A stretch of DNA of 64,000 nucleotides. Source: Euglena gracilis. Its lineage: Eukaryota; Euglenida; Euglenophyceae; Euglenales. The stretch spans positions 16,314,595 to 16,378,594 of the forward strand of contig CP154957.1 in the NCBI GenBank assembly GCA_039621445.1, read 5' to 3'. This document shows positions 1 through 11,040 of this stretch, piece after piece; within the stretch, counting starts at the first letter, position 1; every line of letters begins with the position of its first letter. The translations under genes were made by a program, and so were the position numbers. The notes under the pieces were generated by a model. The model saw only the letters and a list, made by a program, of their open reading frames with translations, was not told the origin of the DNA and did not search any database.

Positions 1-31
1 TTCAAAAAGGCCCCCAGGGCTCGGCCGCCGT

Positions 32-205
32 ATGCCCCCCCCCGCCCAGGCCAAGTTCCGGCACTTCGAGGCCAATGAGCTGACCCAGCTGCTGGCGCGG
101 GTCATCCAGGCCATCGCCGCCGCCCCGCCCCAGCGCAACCCCGCCGAGAACCCGCGGCCGATCGCCGTGGCGTGGCAGTACCCGGACCAGCGGGACGAGG
201 CGGTA
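32..205 (+). CDS. exon-like segment, unknown protein (partial)
   Basis: Open frame from an ATG at 32 with strongly G/C-ending codons (about 58 codons), reading MPPPAQAKFRHFEANELTQL and then an amphipathic stretch (LLARVIQAIAAAPP). The codon bias is that of the confirmed exons, so this is probably a real exon. The ATG need not be the start: the upstream 30 bases are C-rich and look like an intron end. Its link to the coiled-coil exons from 1.47 kb onward is inferred from strand and proximity only. I do not recognise the protein. Confidence 0.45.
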
Positions 206-1474
206 TGGAGAGGGCCCTGTCTCGGCCTCTGCCGTTCGAGAAAGCGAGCGAGCGAGCGTGTCCATCATGCTGCATGATTGTTTTATGGTTTCCCACTTGC
301 AGGGAAGCAAGCACTTTTTTTTGCATTTTGTTGTATTTTCTGAAATTTTGGTGAAATTTGTAGGGTTGGCTTTTTTGTTGTTATTTTTTTCATTTCTGCT
401 AGGAAACGATGACATAGAAATTGCTGTGTTTGGACCAGTTTTCCTGATACCACTGTTTTTGTTAATTTTGTCATCTTTGATTTTTGGGGGGGGAATCCCC
501 TTTTTTTTGGAATCAATATGTTCCCAAAATGACAAAAATGGAGGCCTGGAGAATGTGAAAGAGTTGTGTCCCCTGCAGTAGGAATGTGTACACTCCCAAA
601 GCCAATTTTTTTGCTTTTCCCCGCAGTTTTTGAAGCCTCCGGCAGGGGTTTTCTTAAGCCGGAGGGCACCCCATCCCCCGAGAGGGTCCATCCAGCCAGC
701 AGCTCAAATTGGGGCTGGGAGCCCCCCCCCCCCCCCCGGGGGTCGAGTGAAATAAAGTCGGGTCCAGCCCGGCCGAAGGCTGGGCCAGCCGGCCGCAGGC
801 TGGCCAGCCAACTGAGCTGCCCTGCTCACCTATCCCTGCATTTTCCCCCCTCATCACAGCTTCCTCCATCACAGCCCCCCAGCCTTGATCTAGCTCCATC
901 CATTAAAATGTCAAGAAGGCAAAGATGTCTTGGAAATTTTTGTTTTTCATTTGACCCAGCCCAGCCCAGCCCCCTCCAGCCCCGGACCCCCCCCCCTCCC
1001 CCCCCTATCCCCCCCAGGGGGTCCAGCCAGCAGCTCATTTCCAGCCGGCAGCCTTTTTGCCGGCCGGAGGCTGGACCCCCCCGGGGGGGGGGGCGTCCTT
1101 AAGAAAACCCCTGGCCTCCGCTATTAATTTCCCCTCCTCTCTGATTTCGGCTTGAGTCAAGCTGCAGCCCACCGAGGGCAAGCCCTTGTAGACCCCCCCA
1201 CCGTAGAGCTAACCATCAAACCGAATCATAACCTCTGGGGGATCACAAGTGCGGGGTTATGACAGCCTATCCTCCCCTCCCTTTTGCCTTTTGGAAGCGA
1301 TTTTGCCCAGGACACCCGCCCACCTGCAGCGCTGAAATCCTGCGATTCCGGACCTTCGTTGAAACCTCCTGACCATTCCGAACCATACGGTGTCGGGAGG
1401 TGCTGAGTTGGGGGGGGTCAGCCCTCCCTGGATGCCTCGGCCTCCGCCCCGCCTGCCCCGGGCGCCCCACTCCC
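206..1474. other. non-coding stretch with one TIR element
   Basis: No exon-like codon bias. Holds T-rich sequence (300-540), the TIR element at 643-1113 described separately, and a C-rich motif (CCATCAAACCG..TATAACC type, about 1,210-1,260) that recurs near 6.2 and 7.97 kb. Probably an intron of the coiled-coil gene. Confidence 0.5.
643..1113. mobile_element. TIR element, CAGGGG/CTTAAG family, copy 1
   Basis: Perfect 16-bp terminal inverted repeats: CAGGGGTTTTCTTAAG at 643-658 and its reverse complement at 1098-1113. Immediately outside lie 8-bp direct repeats, GCCTCCGG (635-642) and GCCTCCGC (1114-1121), 7/8 identical, as expected of a target-site duplication. The interior is C/G-rich, contains TGAAATAAAG and runs of GGTCCAGCCAGC-type repeats, and has no coding capacity. 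A diverged copy is at 10,062-10,635 and related ends flank the large element at 38,638. It begins CAG and ends CTG like the coding introns here. Confidence 0.85.
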
Positions 1475-1501
1475 CAGGCCCTGGACGAGTGGCTCGAAGC
1501 C
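1475..1501 (+). CDS. coiled-coil protein, exon b
   Basis: Codons for QALDEWLEA with G/C third bases; the frame stays open for about 25 more codons. I end it at 1501 because CTGG..GAG just after that point can pair with CTCCCAG upstream of the next exon, and the joint then keeps frame. The 5' boundary is a guess. Confidence 0.4.
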
Positions 1502-2374
1502 CGGCTGGCGGAGCTGACTGGAAGGCGCCGGGAGGAGGATGCGCCGGAGACGCACCGCACCGCACGCACGGCGAGCACCGTCCGCAGCGCCGGTCCTGCC
1601 CGCCTGCCTGCCCCGCGTGCCGCCAGCAACCCCACCCCCCTTTGGACGAACGTCACCACTCAATGGTGACGAGGGTGTTACATGATCAGTTGCATGTAGT
1701 CCAGTAGAGCGAGGTTTTGGGTTGTGATGCAAAAGCTCCACCAGTCCAGACTGCTGTTGCTATTTTGTCCGCATCTCGGGGAAAATCATTTCCCCCACCC
1801 CAAACAATGGCCCCCCTGGCGCCCATAGCACCCCTCCCTGGGTTGGGTGCTCTGGGCAGGCAGGGGCGGGCTGTACGGGAATCCTCGAAACCATATGGGT
1901 GGTGGGTGGGGAATTTCGAGGTGCAGGTTTTTAGTGAAAGTTTTCCTTCGGCGCCTTCCCTCCGAAGGAATTTCAGGTGTGGTGGTGGGGGGGACGACTC
2001 ACCTCCTCCCACCTCCCAGGGTTCGACCCCCCCACCAGGCCTTCCCGAACAGCCTGGGCAGGGGGGTTGGGCATTTTCGACCCCCCCCCCGGGGTGAGGT
2101 TTTGGGGTGGGTCGTATTATAGCAGACCCCCCCGGTGGCGAAGGCACTGGGGGCCTAGAAACGGCTATTTTCAAGGGAGAATTGGCTTGGTCGGCATACA
2201 CCGGGACCCGGAACAGACCCCCTGGGGGGTATGCCTGCTATGGGCAGGCACCCCAGAGCACAAGACCCTCCTCCCCGGGGCGGGGGGGGGGGGTTGGTAA
2301 AAAGAAGCTTGTTTCTCACTGCCCTCCAACCCCTTGCCCTCCACCGCCCTGCAGTCCACACCTCCCAGCGGGTG

Positions 2375-2467
2375 GGCAACTTGATGGAGCTGGTGCAGGC
2401 GATGAAGCGGGAGATGGATGCCCAGGTGCAGCGGATTGAGGATTTGGAAGATGAGCTGCGACAGAAC
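2375..2467 (+). CDS. coiled-coil protein, exon c
   Basis: Encodes GNLMELVQAMKREMDA followed by QVQRIEDLEDELRQN, a clear heptad coiled coil. Joins upstream to exon b and downstream to exon d in frame by the paired-end intron rule (CAGGTG downstream, CACGCTG before exon d, with 6 nt after CTG). No known family recognised; charged, Gln-rich helices of this type occur in cytoskeletal, flagellar and nucleoporin proteins. Confidence 0.6.
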
Positions 2468-2719
2468 AAGCAGGTGCGATGCAATGACAATGGAACCCCC
2501 CAAAATGGCAAACCCCCTTCCAAAGAACACCCCCTGAGGAGCTGCCCAGATACCAGGAGGGAAAATCACCACAAGTATTTCAAAAAGCGTAAATGCATGC
2601 TATCTGGCCAAGAAATGTCTCAAAAAGAACACATATTCTGTGAAGGGAAAAAAGTGAAATGCCAAAGGGGGACGGACTGTATAGCCTGGTGGGGCCATTT
2701 TGGCCATTTTTGACTTCGC

Positions 2720-2935
2720 CCAGATTGTAAACCCCCAAATAATACCGGGCCACAAAATAACAAAATCCCTTGTGTTACCCACCCGTTTTGGGGGGCAAAT
2801 CCCTTTTGTTGCCCAACTGTTCGAGGGCCACAAAATAACAAAATCCCTTGTGTCACCCACCCGTTTTGGGATGCAAATCCCTTTTGTTGCCCAACTGTTC
2901 GAGGGCCCCTAAATAACAAAATCCCTTGTGTTGGG
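2720..2935. repeat. 78-bp tandem repeat, about 2.7 copies
   Basis: The block CACAAAATAACAAAATCCCT recurs starting near 2,751 and 2,829 and again in altered form near 2,907, giving a 78-bp period. The unit also holds a CCCACCCGTTTTGGG motif. A diverged single copy lies near 50,350 in EFL1 intron 12. Lies in the intron between exons c and d. Confidence 0.8.
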
Positions 2936-3125
2936 GGGGGGGTTATTTTTGGGGGTATCTTATCATCGAAATTGCTGGAAAATGCCGATGTGGCACAGCT
3001 GTGACAAGTTGCTGCACAATCAAGTCTGACCCCACGTGCATATTGTCCCATGAACACCCGCCACTGGACATGCGCGACGCGAAGTGCCTTGCTTGTTCCG
3101 CGTGCAGCTTTCCACGCTGGCGGTG

Positions 3126-3239
3126 CCCTCCAAGCCCCCGGAGCTGACCAACGAGATCGCGAAGGGCATCCGGCTGCAGGCGCGGGTGAAGACGCTGGAG
3201 CAGAGCGTGAAGGAGGCCAACGAGCGCATCGCCGGCCAC
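3126..3239 (+). CDS. coiled-coil protein, exon d
   Basis: Encodes PSKPPELTNEIAKGIRLQAR and then VKTLEQSVKEANERIAGH, a helical coiled-coil segment with G/C-ending codons. The downstream intron is textbook for this window: CAGGGC at 3243 pairs with GCCCTG at 3447-3452, with 3 nt and 5 nt outside, and the exons join in phase 0. Confidence 0.65.
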
Positions 3240-3457
3240 ATCCAGGGCTTGCATGGGGCCCTTGAGCCCTCGTGACTGGATGCGAGGGGTCCCACCCAAA
3301 GGGCCCACCCAGTGCCATCTGTTGGGGTCCCCACCTTTTCCAGGGAACCAACCTTTTGCGGCAAAAGCATAGCCGTTGGCACTGTTCAGTTCAGTTCTTG
3401 ACCTTCAATTCCCAGCCCCCCCCCCCCCGGCCGGCCTTCCCGTGCAGCCCTGGCCCC

Positions 3458-3502
3458 GTCCGGGAGCTGCAGACGGCGGAGAAGCGCTTGGCAGAGTGGG
3501 GC
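3458..3502 (+). CDS. coiled-coil protein, exon e
   Basis: Encodes VRELQTAEKRLAEWG, continuing the heptads of exon d. The start is fixed by the CTG-plus-5 rule. The 3' end is not resolved: the coding look fades after about 3,502, and a shorter version ending at 3,466 would also join exon f in frame. Confidence 0.5.
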
Positions 3503-3855
3503 TGGCCGTGGGTGGCCGGACAGTGCTTGGGGGGCAGCGCTGCGGGATCATTAGAAGAGCAAGCCCGTCAATTGTATGCAGCCGGTCAGGTGCAATGTGG
3601 TTTCCTATCCAAAAACCCGTCAATTTGTCGAACTGAGCGGTAGTTTGGCCAGTGGGATATGTGACATTCCGTGACAAAGGCTGGGGCGATTAATGACAGA
3701 CACCGTCATTCCACAAGCCACAATTCCACATCCCCGGAGGTCAGATGATGGGCAGGCGGGGAGGGGGGGGGGGCATTTTCGAGCCCCCCCTCACAGGGGG
3801 GGGGGGTTCGTTCGGAGTGGAGTTGGATTATGTCCAGTCCCATCGCTGCGTCCCA

Positions 3856-3905
3856 GGCTAGTGTTGCCGCGCTCTCTGCGGAGCTCGACGATGTTCGCAC
3901 TGAGC
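3856..3905 (+). CDS. coiled-coil protein, exon f
   Basis: Encodes QASVAALSAELDDVRTE plus one base of the next codon. GGGCGCTG at 3909-3916 pairs perfectly with CAGCGCCC at 4297-4304; removing 3 and 5 nt beyond the pairing joins this exon to the next as ..RTEL-DEAALAEE.. in frame. Confidence 0.6.
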
Positions 3906-4309
3906 TGTGGGCGCTGAAGGTGTGCCCGGCTTGTGTTCGCCCAGGGATGAGGGATGGTGAGAAGGGGGGAGGGGGGAGGGGGGTTCGCTGTTGGGGGCAA
4001 CGGCCCGACCTGCAGGACAGTCGGAAACCCTGGACCGCTGCCCTCCCGAGAGCAGCATCTGCAGGTTGCACATACCGCCTTTTCACACCTTTTGTTCCAT
4101 CTGTACCTGCCCACCTCGCCAGCCAATTGTGTCGGCACAACGTTATATGCAGTTCAACACATTTTGCCACTGATATGTAGGGATGCGTTCGATTGAGGCC
4201 CCTCCTTTTCCTATGAGCCAGGTTGCTCCCCTCCGCCGGTCACCAACGTGCGCTGGCTGCCCCCGGAAGGCGCGCCTGCCCTCTTCGTGTGCCCCGCAGC
4301 GCCCGAAGA

Positions 4310-4420
4310 TGGACGAGGCAGCGCTGGCGGAGGAGCGCCTCGTGCGGTCGCAGTGGGAGGACATGGTGGAGCGGTTCGCCACGGGGGCCATGCTGAAGTT
4401 CAATCGCACACTGCCGGACT
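4310..4420 (+). CDS. coiled-coil protein, exon g
   Basis: Encodes DEAALAEERLVRSQWEDMVE followed by RFATGAMLKFNRTLPD. Strong G/C third-position bias. The start comes from the pairing with exon f. The end is taken 3 nt before CAGGTGG at 4424. The intron after this exon was not paired convincingly, so further small exons may lie between 4.43 and 5.82 kb. Confidence 0.6.
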
Positions 4421-4424
4421 TCGC

Positions 4425-5820
4425 AGGTGGTGTTGTGCCCAGCAGTCTGGGGATTGTGTGCATGCTTCAAAATTTAGATGCTGCTCACCGTTTGTGTGAA
4501 TTGTGTGAAGCCCCCTCCGTTAAATATACACCACAGTCAACACCCCCCCTCTTTTGACCTCCCTATCAGACCCACCAAGCAAAGGACAGTTCATTTAGCC
4601 CCTTTGTAGAAAATGAACGATGTGTGGGACCTTTTTTTTGCGTCCGCTGTTCCCATCCCCAAGTTCGAGATCAAGGAAGCACATTTTGTACCACCATCCC
4701 GATGCATAGCACCTCCCCCTCGATTGCCCCCCCCCCCAAGTTGACCCCGGGCTTTTGCAGTCAAGATGGCCTGTGCCAACAGGCGAGACATGTCTGCAAA
4801 GGGACATACGATGAGCCCTGAAACGGCTGTAAGCGGTTCTTCTTGAGGTTCACTTTTCGTCTCATTTTGATGTGCTGGACCTCTACAATGCAGGGACGTT
4901 TGATTCAAGCGTCATCGAACGGGGTTCTGGAGAATTGAACCAGGCACAGAAGAGGGGATTTGGCCGGGATCAACACCCGCTGGGTCCAGTGCGTCCGCAA
5001 GGATATACGCAAAGTATTGCAAAATTCTCTTTGGCATGCATCACCTAACATTTTTCTCCTCTCCGGTCAATGAATTTAACCCAGAAAGTATTCAAAGCAT
5101 GCCAGAATGTGCTCAATCGGTCATGCCACAGGGCATAGAGTCATTTAATTTTGACCAAACAGTCCCCATGATTTATACCCCTCCCCCTTCAACTGATCTG
5201 CAGACCGGCTGAGCGGGTTGGGGATCAGGGTTTATCTGAAGGCATGTCAAGGTCCAGCTTGAAGGTTCAGTTCAAGTGCATATCAAGGTCCAAGATGTCA
5301 AGATCCGGTTTCAGTCAAATGGACCCCAAAAACAGTATGCATCATTTCCGTGGGCCTCGTCCTCCTGGGCATATCTGCCACAGGGCTCGTTAAAGATCTA
5401 GTCGACGATGAGCTTCATACCTTGCCGACGACGGAACTGCCCAATGCAAAGCCCAAGCTCCCCCCCCCCCGGCAAAGCATGTCCTAGGTCTAACGATTTC
5501 TGCCACGTTTGCAGCAAGTGCATTCCCTCATCTTGTATGGCAAAATAACGTATATTTACGCCGAGGAGGAGATTAGTGATGATAACAACGTTGCAAAAAT
5601 GGTTGGGTTCCGGGTTTTTTTCTGTCCTCTTTCTGCCATTATAGGCACCCTCCTCCCCAATTATCACCCTTTTCAAGTTGCATTCCAATGCGGCGCAGCA
5701 CCCTATATTTGCACCGACCTCCCTGCCCCTGCCCCCCCAAAAAAGCAAAGAAACACTGCCCATTGCCCGTTTCCAGAGCAACAAAACAGGGTTTTTATTG
5801 ATGGGTTGAGGGAGGGGGGC
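4425..5820. other. intron-like stretch, nothing recognised
   Basis: AT-richer DNA without coding bias. No tandem repeat or clear inverted repeat found by eye; short poly-C runs only. Confidence 0.4.
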
Positions 5821-5925
5821 TTGTCGCCGCTGGAGAAGGACATCCGGGTGCTGCTGGAGTCCACCGTCACGTCCATCGTCCAGTCGCTGGACTACATGGA
5901 AGACCTCCTGAAGCACACCAAGTGG
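5821..5925 (+). CDS. coiled-coil protein, exon h (likely same gene)
   Basis: Encodes GLSPLEKDIRVLLESTVTS and then IVQSLDYMEDLLKHTKWG (the first residue is just upstream). Helical, G/C-ending codons. Boundaries approximate. Same strand and style as exons b-g, but membership of the same gene is inferred. Confidence 0.5.
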
Positions 5926-8246
5926 GGCGGTGTGTGCACATCGGCGGATCTGTGCTTGGCCAACAAATCCTTGGCCTCCAACCCCTCCTTCTTCTGTCAT
6001 TTAGCGAACCAGGTCGAATGATCGTGGGCAGTCTTTGTTGCAGTTAAGATCAACGGAGATGCTTCGCACTTTTTTTGCTTCCCGAACCCAGCAGAGTCCC
6101 TTTTTCCTCCGATTTCCTTTCATCTTAAACTCGTGCACCATTGTGGTCCACAATTAAACCCCCCCTCCCACCTGTAACCCCCCCATCCAATAACCCCCCC
6201 CCCATCCTACAAACCCCCTCCTGGGACCAACCACCAAACCGGGACCTATAACCAGGTTTTGAATAGTGCTGAGCTCTTAATGGGACTTGCACGTAGCGGC
6301 GGAGAAGATTAGCATTGCAAATTTCGCATTGCATTGCAGAATTCATGGGTTTCGAACCATTTGTTTTGGGCAATTTTTTTTCGATTTTTTTTTCGACTTT
6401 TTGACCCGTTTTTGACCCAAAGTCAATGGGTTGGCGGCCCAAAACGGGGCGCTGGCGGGTCGAAAAACGCTCATTTTTGGCTCAAAAACAGTTTTTGCCA
6501 GTCCGGGAGGCCAAAAAACATCGTTTCGGGCTTTTTTTTTCGATTTTTCTCGACTTTTTTGACCCTTTTTTTGACCCAAAGTCAATGGGTTGGCGGCCCA
6601 AAACCGGGCGCTGGCGGGTCGAAAAACGCTCATTTTCGGCTCAGAAACAGCTTTTCCGGGTCCGGGAGGCCAAAAAACATCGTTTCAGGCAAAAAAACAT
6701 TTTTTCGATTTTTTTCGACTTTTTTGACCCAAAATGCCCTAAAAACAGCAAAGTCAAAACAGGCCAAAACTGTACAAAATGGCCAAAATTGGCCGAAAAA
6801 TGACCGAAACTCGGGCTAGGCGGGGGGAGTTGTGGGGAAATCGGAATACTGTTAGATAGGACAATTTAAGGGCTTCAAATTAGGTCTCCGGACATTTCTT
6901 TTGATTCCCCACCATTTTTGAGAACTTTTAGAAAAATCGATTTTTTTGACCCAAAAAGCGGCCGAAAACGGCTAAGTCGCAAGCCCAACGCGCTGTTTTG
7001 GGCCGTAAATCGGCCATATTTTGGGCTAGGCGGGAAGTTACGGGGAAATCAAAATACCGGTAGATAGGGCGTTCCAAGGGCTTCAATTTTGGTCTCCGGA
7101 TATTTCCTTTGATTTTGCTTCATTTCCGAGATATTTTGGAAACATCGATTTTTTGACCCCGAAAACAGCCCAAAATGGCCACAGAAATGGGCCAAAATTG
7201 GCCGAAAAAAAAATGGTCGTAACTCGGGCTACACGAAGAGTTGGGGGAAAAGTAAACCATGGTTGGCTAGGGCATTTCAAGGGCTTCATTTTTGCTTTTC
7301 CGGATTTTTCCTTTGATTTTGCTTCATTGTCGAGATATTTTGGAAACCCCGATTTTTTTGGCCAAAAAAAAACGGCCCCAAAAACGCCCCACAATGGCCG
7401 TTTTGGGCCGCAAAGGCGCGCCGGAACACGGGCCAGGCGTGTCGGCGGCCAAAACGGTGAACGGGGGTGGTGGAGGGCCTCCGGGGGTACATTTCATCAG
7501 ACCGACATTTCCGGAAATAATGTACGTTTTCTCGAGATATTTTCGAAAAATTGATTTTTTGACCAATTTTTGGACCCCGGCGAAATGGCAGAGTTGGAAG
7601 GGGGGGGGGCGGGCCAATCCTACCCAGTTTGGACCCCTTCGTGGCTGAATAACTCGGGCCTAGCGGGGAGTTGGGGGTCAAACGGAGGTGTTTCGGAAAC
7701 TAGAAATCCAGTCGCTCGCGACAGAAAAAAAAAATTCCGGGAACCGGGCCGGGATCATGATGGTAATCTGCCGGTTCCCGAGGTGGCCCCGACCCGGGGG
7801 GGGGGGGGCGGGGGCGGGGGGTCCGACCCCCCTTTTGCCCATGGGTAAGCTTCGCTCTTACCCATAAAGGGATAAGAGCTCAGCGACCCCCCCCTAATAA
7901 AGTGCAAACAAAGGCAAAACAAAGGGGGACCTATAACTGACCCCCACCGATAACCCCCCCTCCGGTGGCCGACCATCAAACCGGATCCTATAACCCGTGG
8001 GGGGGTTATAGGTGGGGAGGGCGGTTTAGATCACGTTGTGTCACCACACGTCACGTCACACCACGCAGCGCCACACCACGTCGCATCACGTCGCATCACG
8101 TCACGTCGCGTCACGTCACGTCACATCACGTTGCATTGCATGGCATTTCAGCTGACATCAGTCCTCATCCTTGGGTGGGAAGTGCCGCAGCCGCATGCTT
8201 CAAGTCCAGCCTCTGTCTCTCATGCCCTCCCTGCCCCCCCCCCCCA
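5926..8246. other. non-coding, repeat-rich stretch
   Basis: A T/A-homopolymer-rich tract (6,350-7,600) contains a 159-bp direct duplication: the block with CCAAAGTCAATGGGTTGGCG lies near 6,418 and again near 6,577. Further diverged copies of the AAAATGGCC and TCGATTTTTTT motifs follow. At 7,830-7,880 a hairpin pairs ATGGGTAAG with CTTACCCAT. From 8,040 to 8,140 there are imperfect CACGT/CACGTCG repeats. Confidence 0.6.
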
Positions 8247-8247
8247 G

Positions 8248-8441
8248 CGCAGCTGACGCAGGCGATCGCCGCCCAGCGGGCCGCGGTCCTCCTTGCAGCG
8301 GAGCCCGGCCCCCTGCGGCGCTGCCTCGCGGTGCCGCGGCAGCTGTCGGATGGCCCTGACCTCGGGGAGGGCGGCCTGCAGCTGCTGCCGTACTTCCGGC
8401 TGATGGCGCAGGACGTGCTGCTCGGCACCGCGAGGCGCGAA
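8248..8441 (+). CDS. exon-like segment, unknown protein
   Basis: Encodes AQLTQAIAAQRAAVLLAAEP, then GPLRRCLAVPRQLSDG, then GLQLLPYFRLMAQDVLLG. G/C third positions and amphipathic helices suggest a real exon. It ends where the (GGTGT)n array starts. It may be the last exon of the coiled-coil gene or part of another; I do not recognise the family. Confidence 0.5.
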
Positions 8442-8506
8442 GGTGTGTGTGTGTGTGGGTGTGTGTGTTGTGTTATGTTGTGCTGTGTTGTGTGGGTGGG
8501 TGGGTG

Positions 8507-8677
8507 TGGTGCGGTGCGGTGCGGTGCGGTGCGGTGCGGTGCGGTGCGGTGTGGTGTGGTGTGGTGTGGTGTGGTGTGGTGTGGTGTGGTGTGGTGTGGT
8601 GTGGTGTGGTGTGGTGTGGTGTGGTGTGGTGTGGTGTGGTGTGGTGTGGTGTGGTGTGGTGTGGTGTGGTGTGGTGT
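8507..8677. repeat. pentanucleotide array (GGTGC then GGTGT)
   Basis: About 34 tandem 5-bp units, GGTGC units first and then GGTGT. A relative with GGGGT and GGTGT units is at 57,829-57,945. Flanked by short TG runs on both sides. Confidence 0.95.
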
Positions 8678-9041
8678 GTGCTGTGCTGTGTGTGTGTGTG
8701 TGTGCGTGCGTGCGTGAAGGAAAGGGAGGGTGGGAGGGAGGATGGCTTTCCTCAAAGGGCGCTGTCCCTACTGAGTAGGGCCATTATTTCTGTCTTGTGC
8801 TGCCTTGTTTTTGGACTCGTTTTTTCCGGCCCACCCCCCCACCCCCGGGAGGCTGAAGCAGAGCCCGTTTTTAACGGTCTGCACAACACACCTTTTTTAA
8901 CAGTCTGCACCACAGACACAAGCGGTTGGGGACAAGGTTGGTGGGGTTCTCCCCGACGATGACCCACCTGTCAGCCTGAGGCGAAACCGCAACACAGATT
9001 GACCACACTCTTGAGTCGAAGGCGTACTCCCCCCCAAGGAG

Positions 9042-9573
9042 CAGGGGGGGGAATATGCAACTTGCATAATTTGCATTTTTTTTGCATAATCAGGTTTTTC
9101 CGAAATTTGCATTTTTTTGCATATTTTTTTGCTTTTTTTTGCATTTTTTTTTGCATTTTTTTTGCATAAAATATTTTGCCCTGGAAAATTTTTTGTAGTT
9201 GGTCGCCATGTCGTGTTTTGTCTCTGGTCCCTCTGCAGTTGCCTGGGGTCTTTGATACTTTCACATTAAAAGGCAGCTTTGCAGAGGAGTGAATGTTTTC
9301 CGAGCTTGTTTTTGTCATTTCAGCTTCCATCATGGCCGACACTCAAGAGGAATCAATTCTGGAAGGAGGTTGTTTGGCCTTCACCAATTCCACAATTCTG
9401 GAAGGAGGTTGTTTGGCACCGGCATTGAAACATGTTTACAGATTTTAGGCAGCAAAATTCTGTTGTATTCCAGCCTTTTCCCGGGGTTTTATGCAAGTTG
9501 CATTTTTTTGCATTTTTTTGCGATTTTTTTGACTTGCATAATTTGAAGGGCCAAGTTGCATTCCCCCCCCCTG
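9042..9573. mobile_element. TIR element with TGCA-rich arms
   Basis: Left end CAG plus G-run plus AATATGCAACTTG (from 9,042) is the inverse of CAAGTTGCATT plus C-run plus CTG (to 9,573). A 7-bp direct repeat CAAGGAG sits directly outside both ends (9,035-9,041 and 9,574-9,580). The arms are rich in TTTTTTTGCAT repeats. Non-coding. It starts CAG and ends CTG like the other elements and introns. Confidence 0.7.
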
Positions 9574-10061
9574 CAAGGAGTTCACCCACCAATTCAGAAG
9601 AGAGAGAGAGAGAGAGAGAGTCTGTGCGTGCGTGCATGCGTGCATTTTGTGTGTTGGCGCTCGCGCGCGGGCGCACTGTGTGCACTCTGTGGTATTTCCT
9701 AATGTTCCCAGTGTGGATCAGGGGTGGTGTTGGCACTCTTTTCGAGGCACCGGGGGTCAGCTACGGGACAGAACAGACGCGGTGGAGAGAGGTCAATGCT
9801 GGAACTCGTGTGATTTGGACCTGCAAAAAGTCCCATTCCCCGAAGGTCATTAAATGAATCCAGACACGTCCTGTTCTCATGTGGGCAATGGTAGCTTTTT
9901 CCGTCTTCTACTTCAGTGCCCATCCTCAGGCGCAATACCTGTCAGCTTCGGCGCTGGTGCCCCACTCCCCGTCGCGCACAGGCAGTGTTTTATTTGGCAC
10001 AGCCACCTCCCGGCCCCTCCCCCTCAGTATGGACAGCATCCTGAAATGGGCGGGATGGGGT

Positions 10062-10635
10062 CAGGGTATTTCTTAAGCCGGAGGGGACCCCAATCCCCGG
10101 GGGGGTGGTCCAGCCAGCCACCAGCAGCTCAAATCCAGCCAGCAGCCCAAATCGGGGCTGGGAGCCATCCCCCAGGGGTGGAGAGAAATAAAGCTGGGTC
10201 CAGCCTGGCCGGAGGCCGGGCCAGCCGGCCGCAGGTTGGCCAGCCAACTGGGCTGCCCAGCTCACCTATCCCTTCATTTTTTTCCCTCATCACAGCTTCC
10301 TTGCCCTCAATGTCTGGCACATACACTACTCTCGCACACACGCTCCATCCATCAAAATGTTGAGAAGACAAAAAATGTTTTAGAAATTTTTGTTTTTCAT
10401 CGACCCAGCCCAGCCCAGCCCCCTCCAGCCCCGGACCCCCCCCCTCCCCCCCTATCCCCCGGGGGGGTCCAGCCAGCCACCACACAGCAAACTGGGCCAG
10501 AAGCGAAGTTAGGCCATAAACAGACAAGACTAAGGGGGTCTAAGGGGGTCCAGCCAGCAGCTCGTTTCCAGTCAGCAGCCTTTTTTCCAGCCGGAGGCTG
10601 TACCCCCCCCGGGGGGGGCCTTGAGGAATCCCCTG
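10062..10635. mobile_element. TIR element, CAGGGG/CTTAAG family, copy 2
   Basis: Ends CAGGGTATTTCTTAAG and CTTGAGGAATCCCCTG are imperfect inverted repeats. Direct repeats GATGGGGT (10,054-10,061) and GATGGAGT (10,636-10,643) flank it, 7/8 identical. The interior is colinear with the 643-1113 copy (GGAGGGGACCCC, AGAAATAAAGCTGGGTCCAG, TCACAGCTTCC), so the two are diverged copies of one non-autonomous element. Confidence 0.85.
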
Positions 10636-10836
10636 GATGGAGTTCTTGCTGTGATTCTTTTTGATTTATTTCCCCGTGTGCATGGGGCTTTCAGGGTTGG
10701 ACTGTCAAAGTTTGTTGGGATCGGGGCAGAGCGACCCTGTCTGAAATGAGTGAATCTGGGTTGAAGTGAGGGTTTGGTCTGGCCCCTCCAAACTCCCCAG
10801 AACGGGAGGGGCCAATGGTCCAAAAAAAGAAAGCAA

Positions 10837-10874
<38 letters not shown>

Positions 10875-10875
10875 A

Positions 10876-10919
<44 letters not shown>

Positions 10920-11040
10920 TCACCACCACCGCCACCACCGCCACCACCGCCACCACCACCACGAACAGCAGTAGCAGCAGCGTGAGCAGCAACAACAAGA
11001 GCAACCGCAACACTGCAAACGGCAAACAACACTGCCTGGT

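Larger units (their letters stand above)
8700..11030. other. non-coding stretch with two TIR elements
   Basis: Contains the TIR elements at 9,042-9,573 and 10,062-10,635, a short (AG)n run at 9,600-9,621 and an (AC)n array at 10,839-10,917 followed by a CCACCG/CCACCA run. No exon-like bias seen. Confidence 0.5.

Noticed and set aside
8443-8780. Long open frames through TG, GGTGT and CA arrays (here and at 24.5-25.1, 25.9-26.4, 28.0-28.2, 49.9-51.1 kb)
   Set aside because: Products are Cys-Val, His-Thr or Val-Trp-Cys-Gly polymers made by microsatellites in several frames and on both strands; no start context or conservation.
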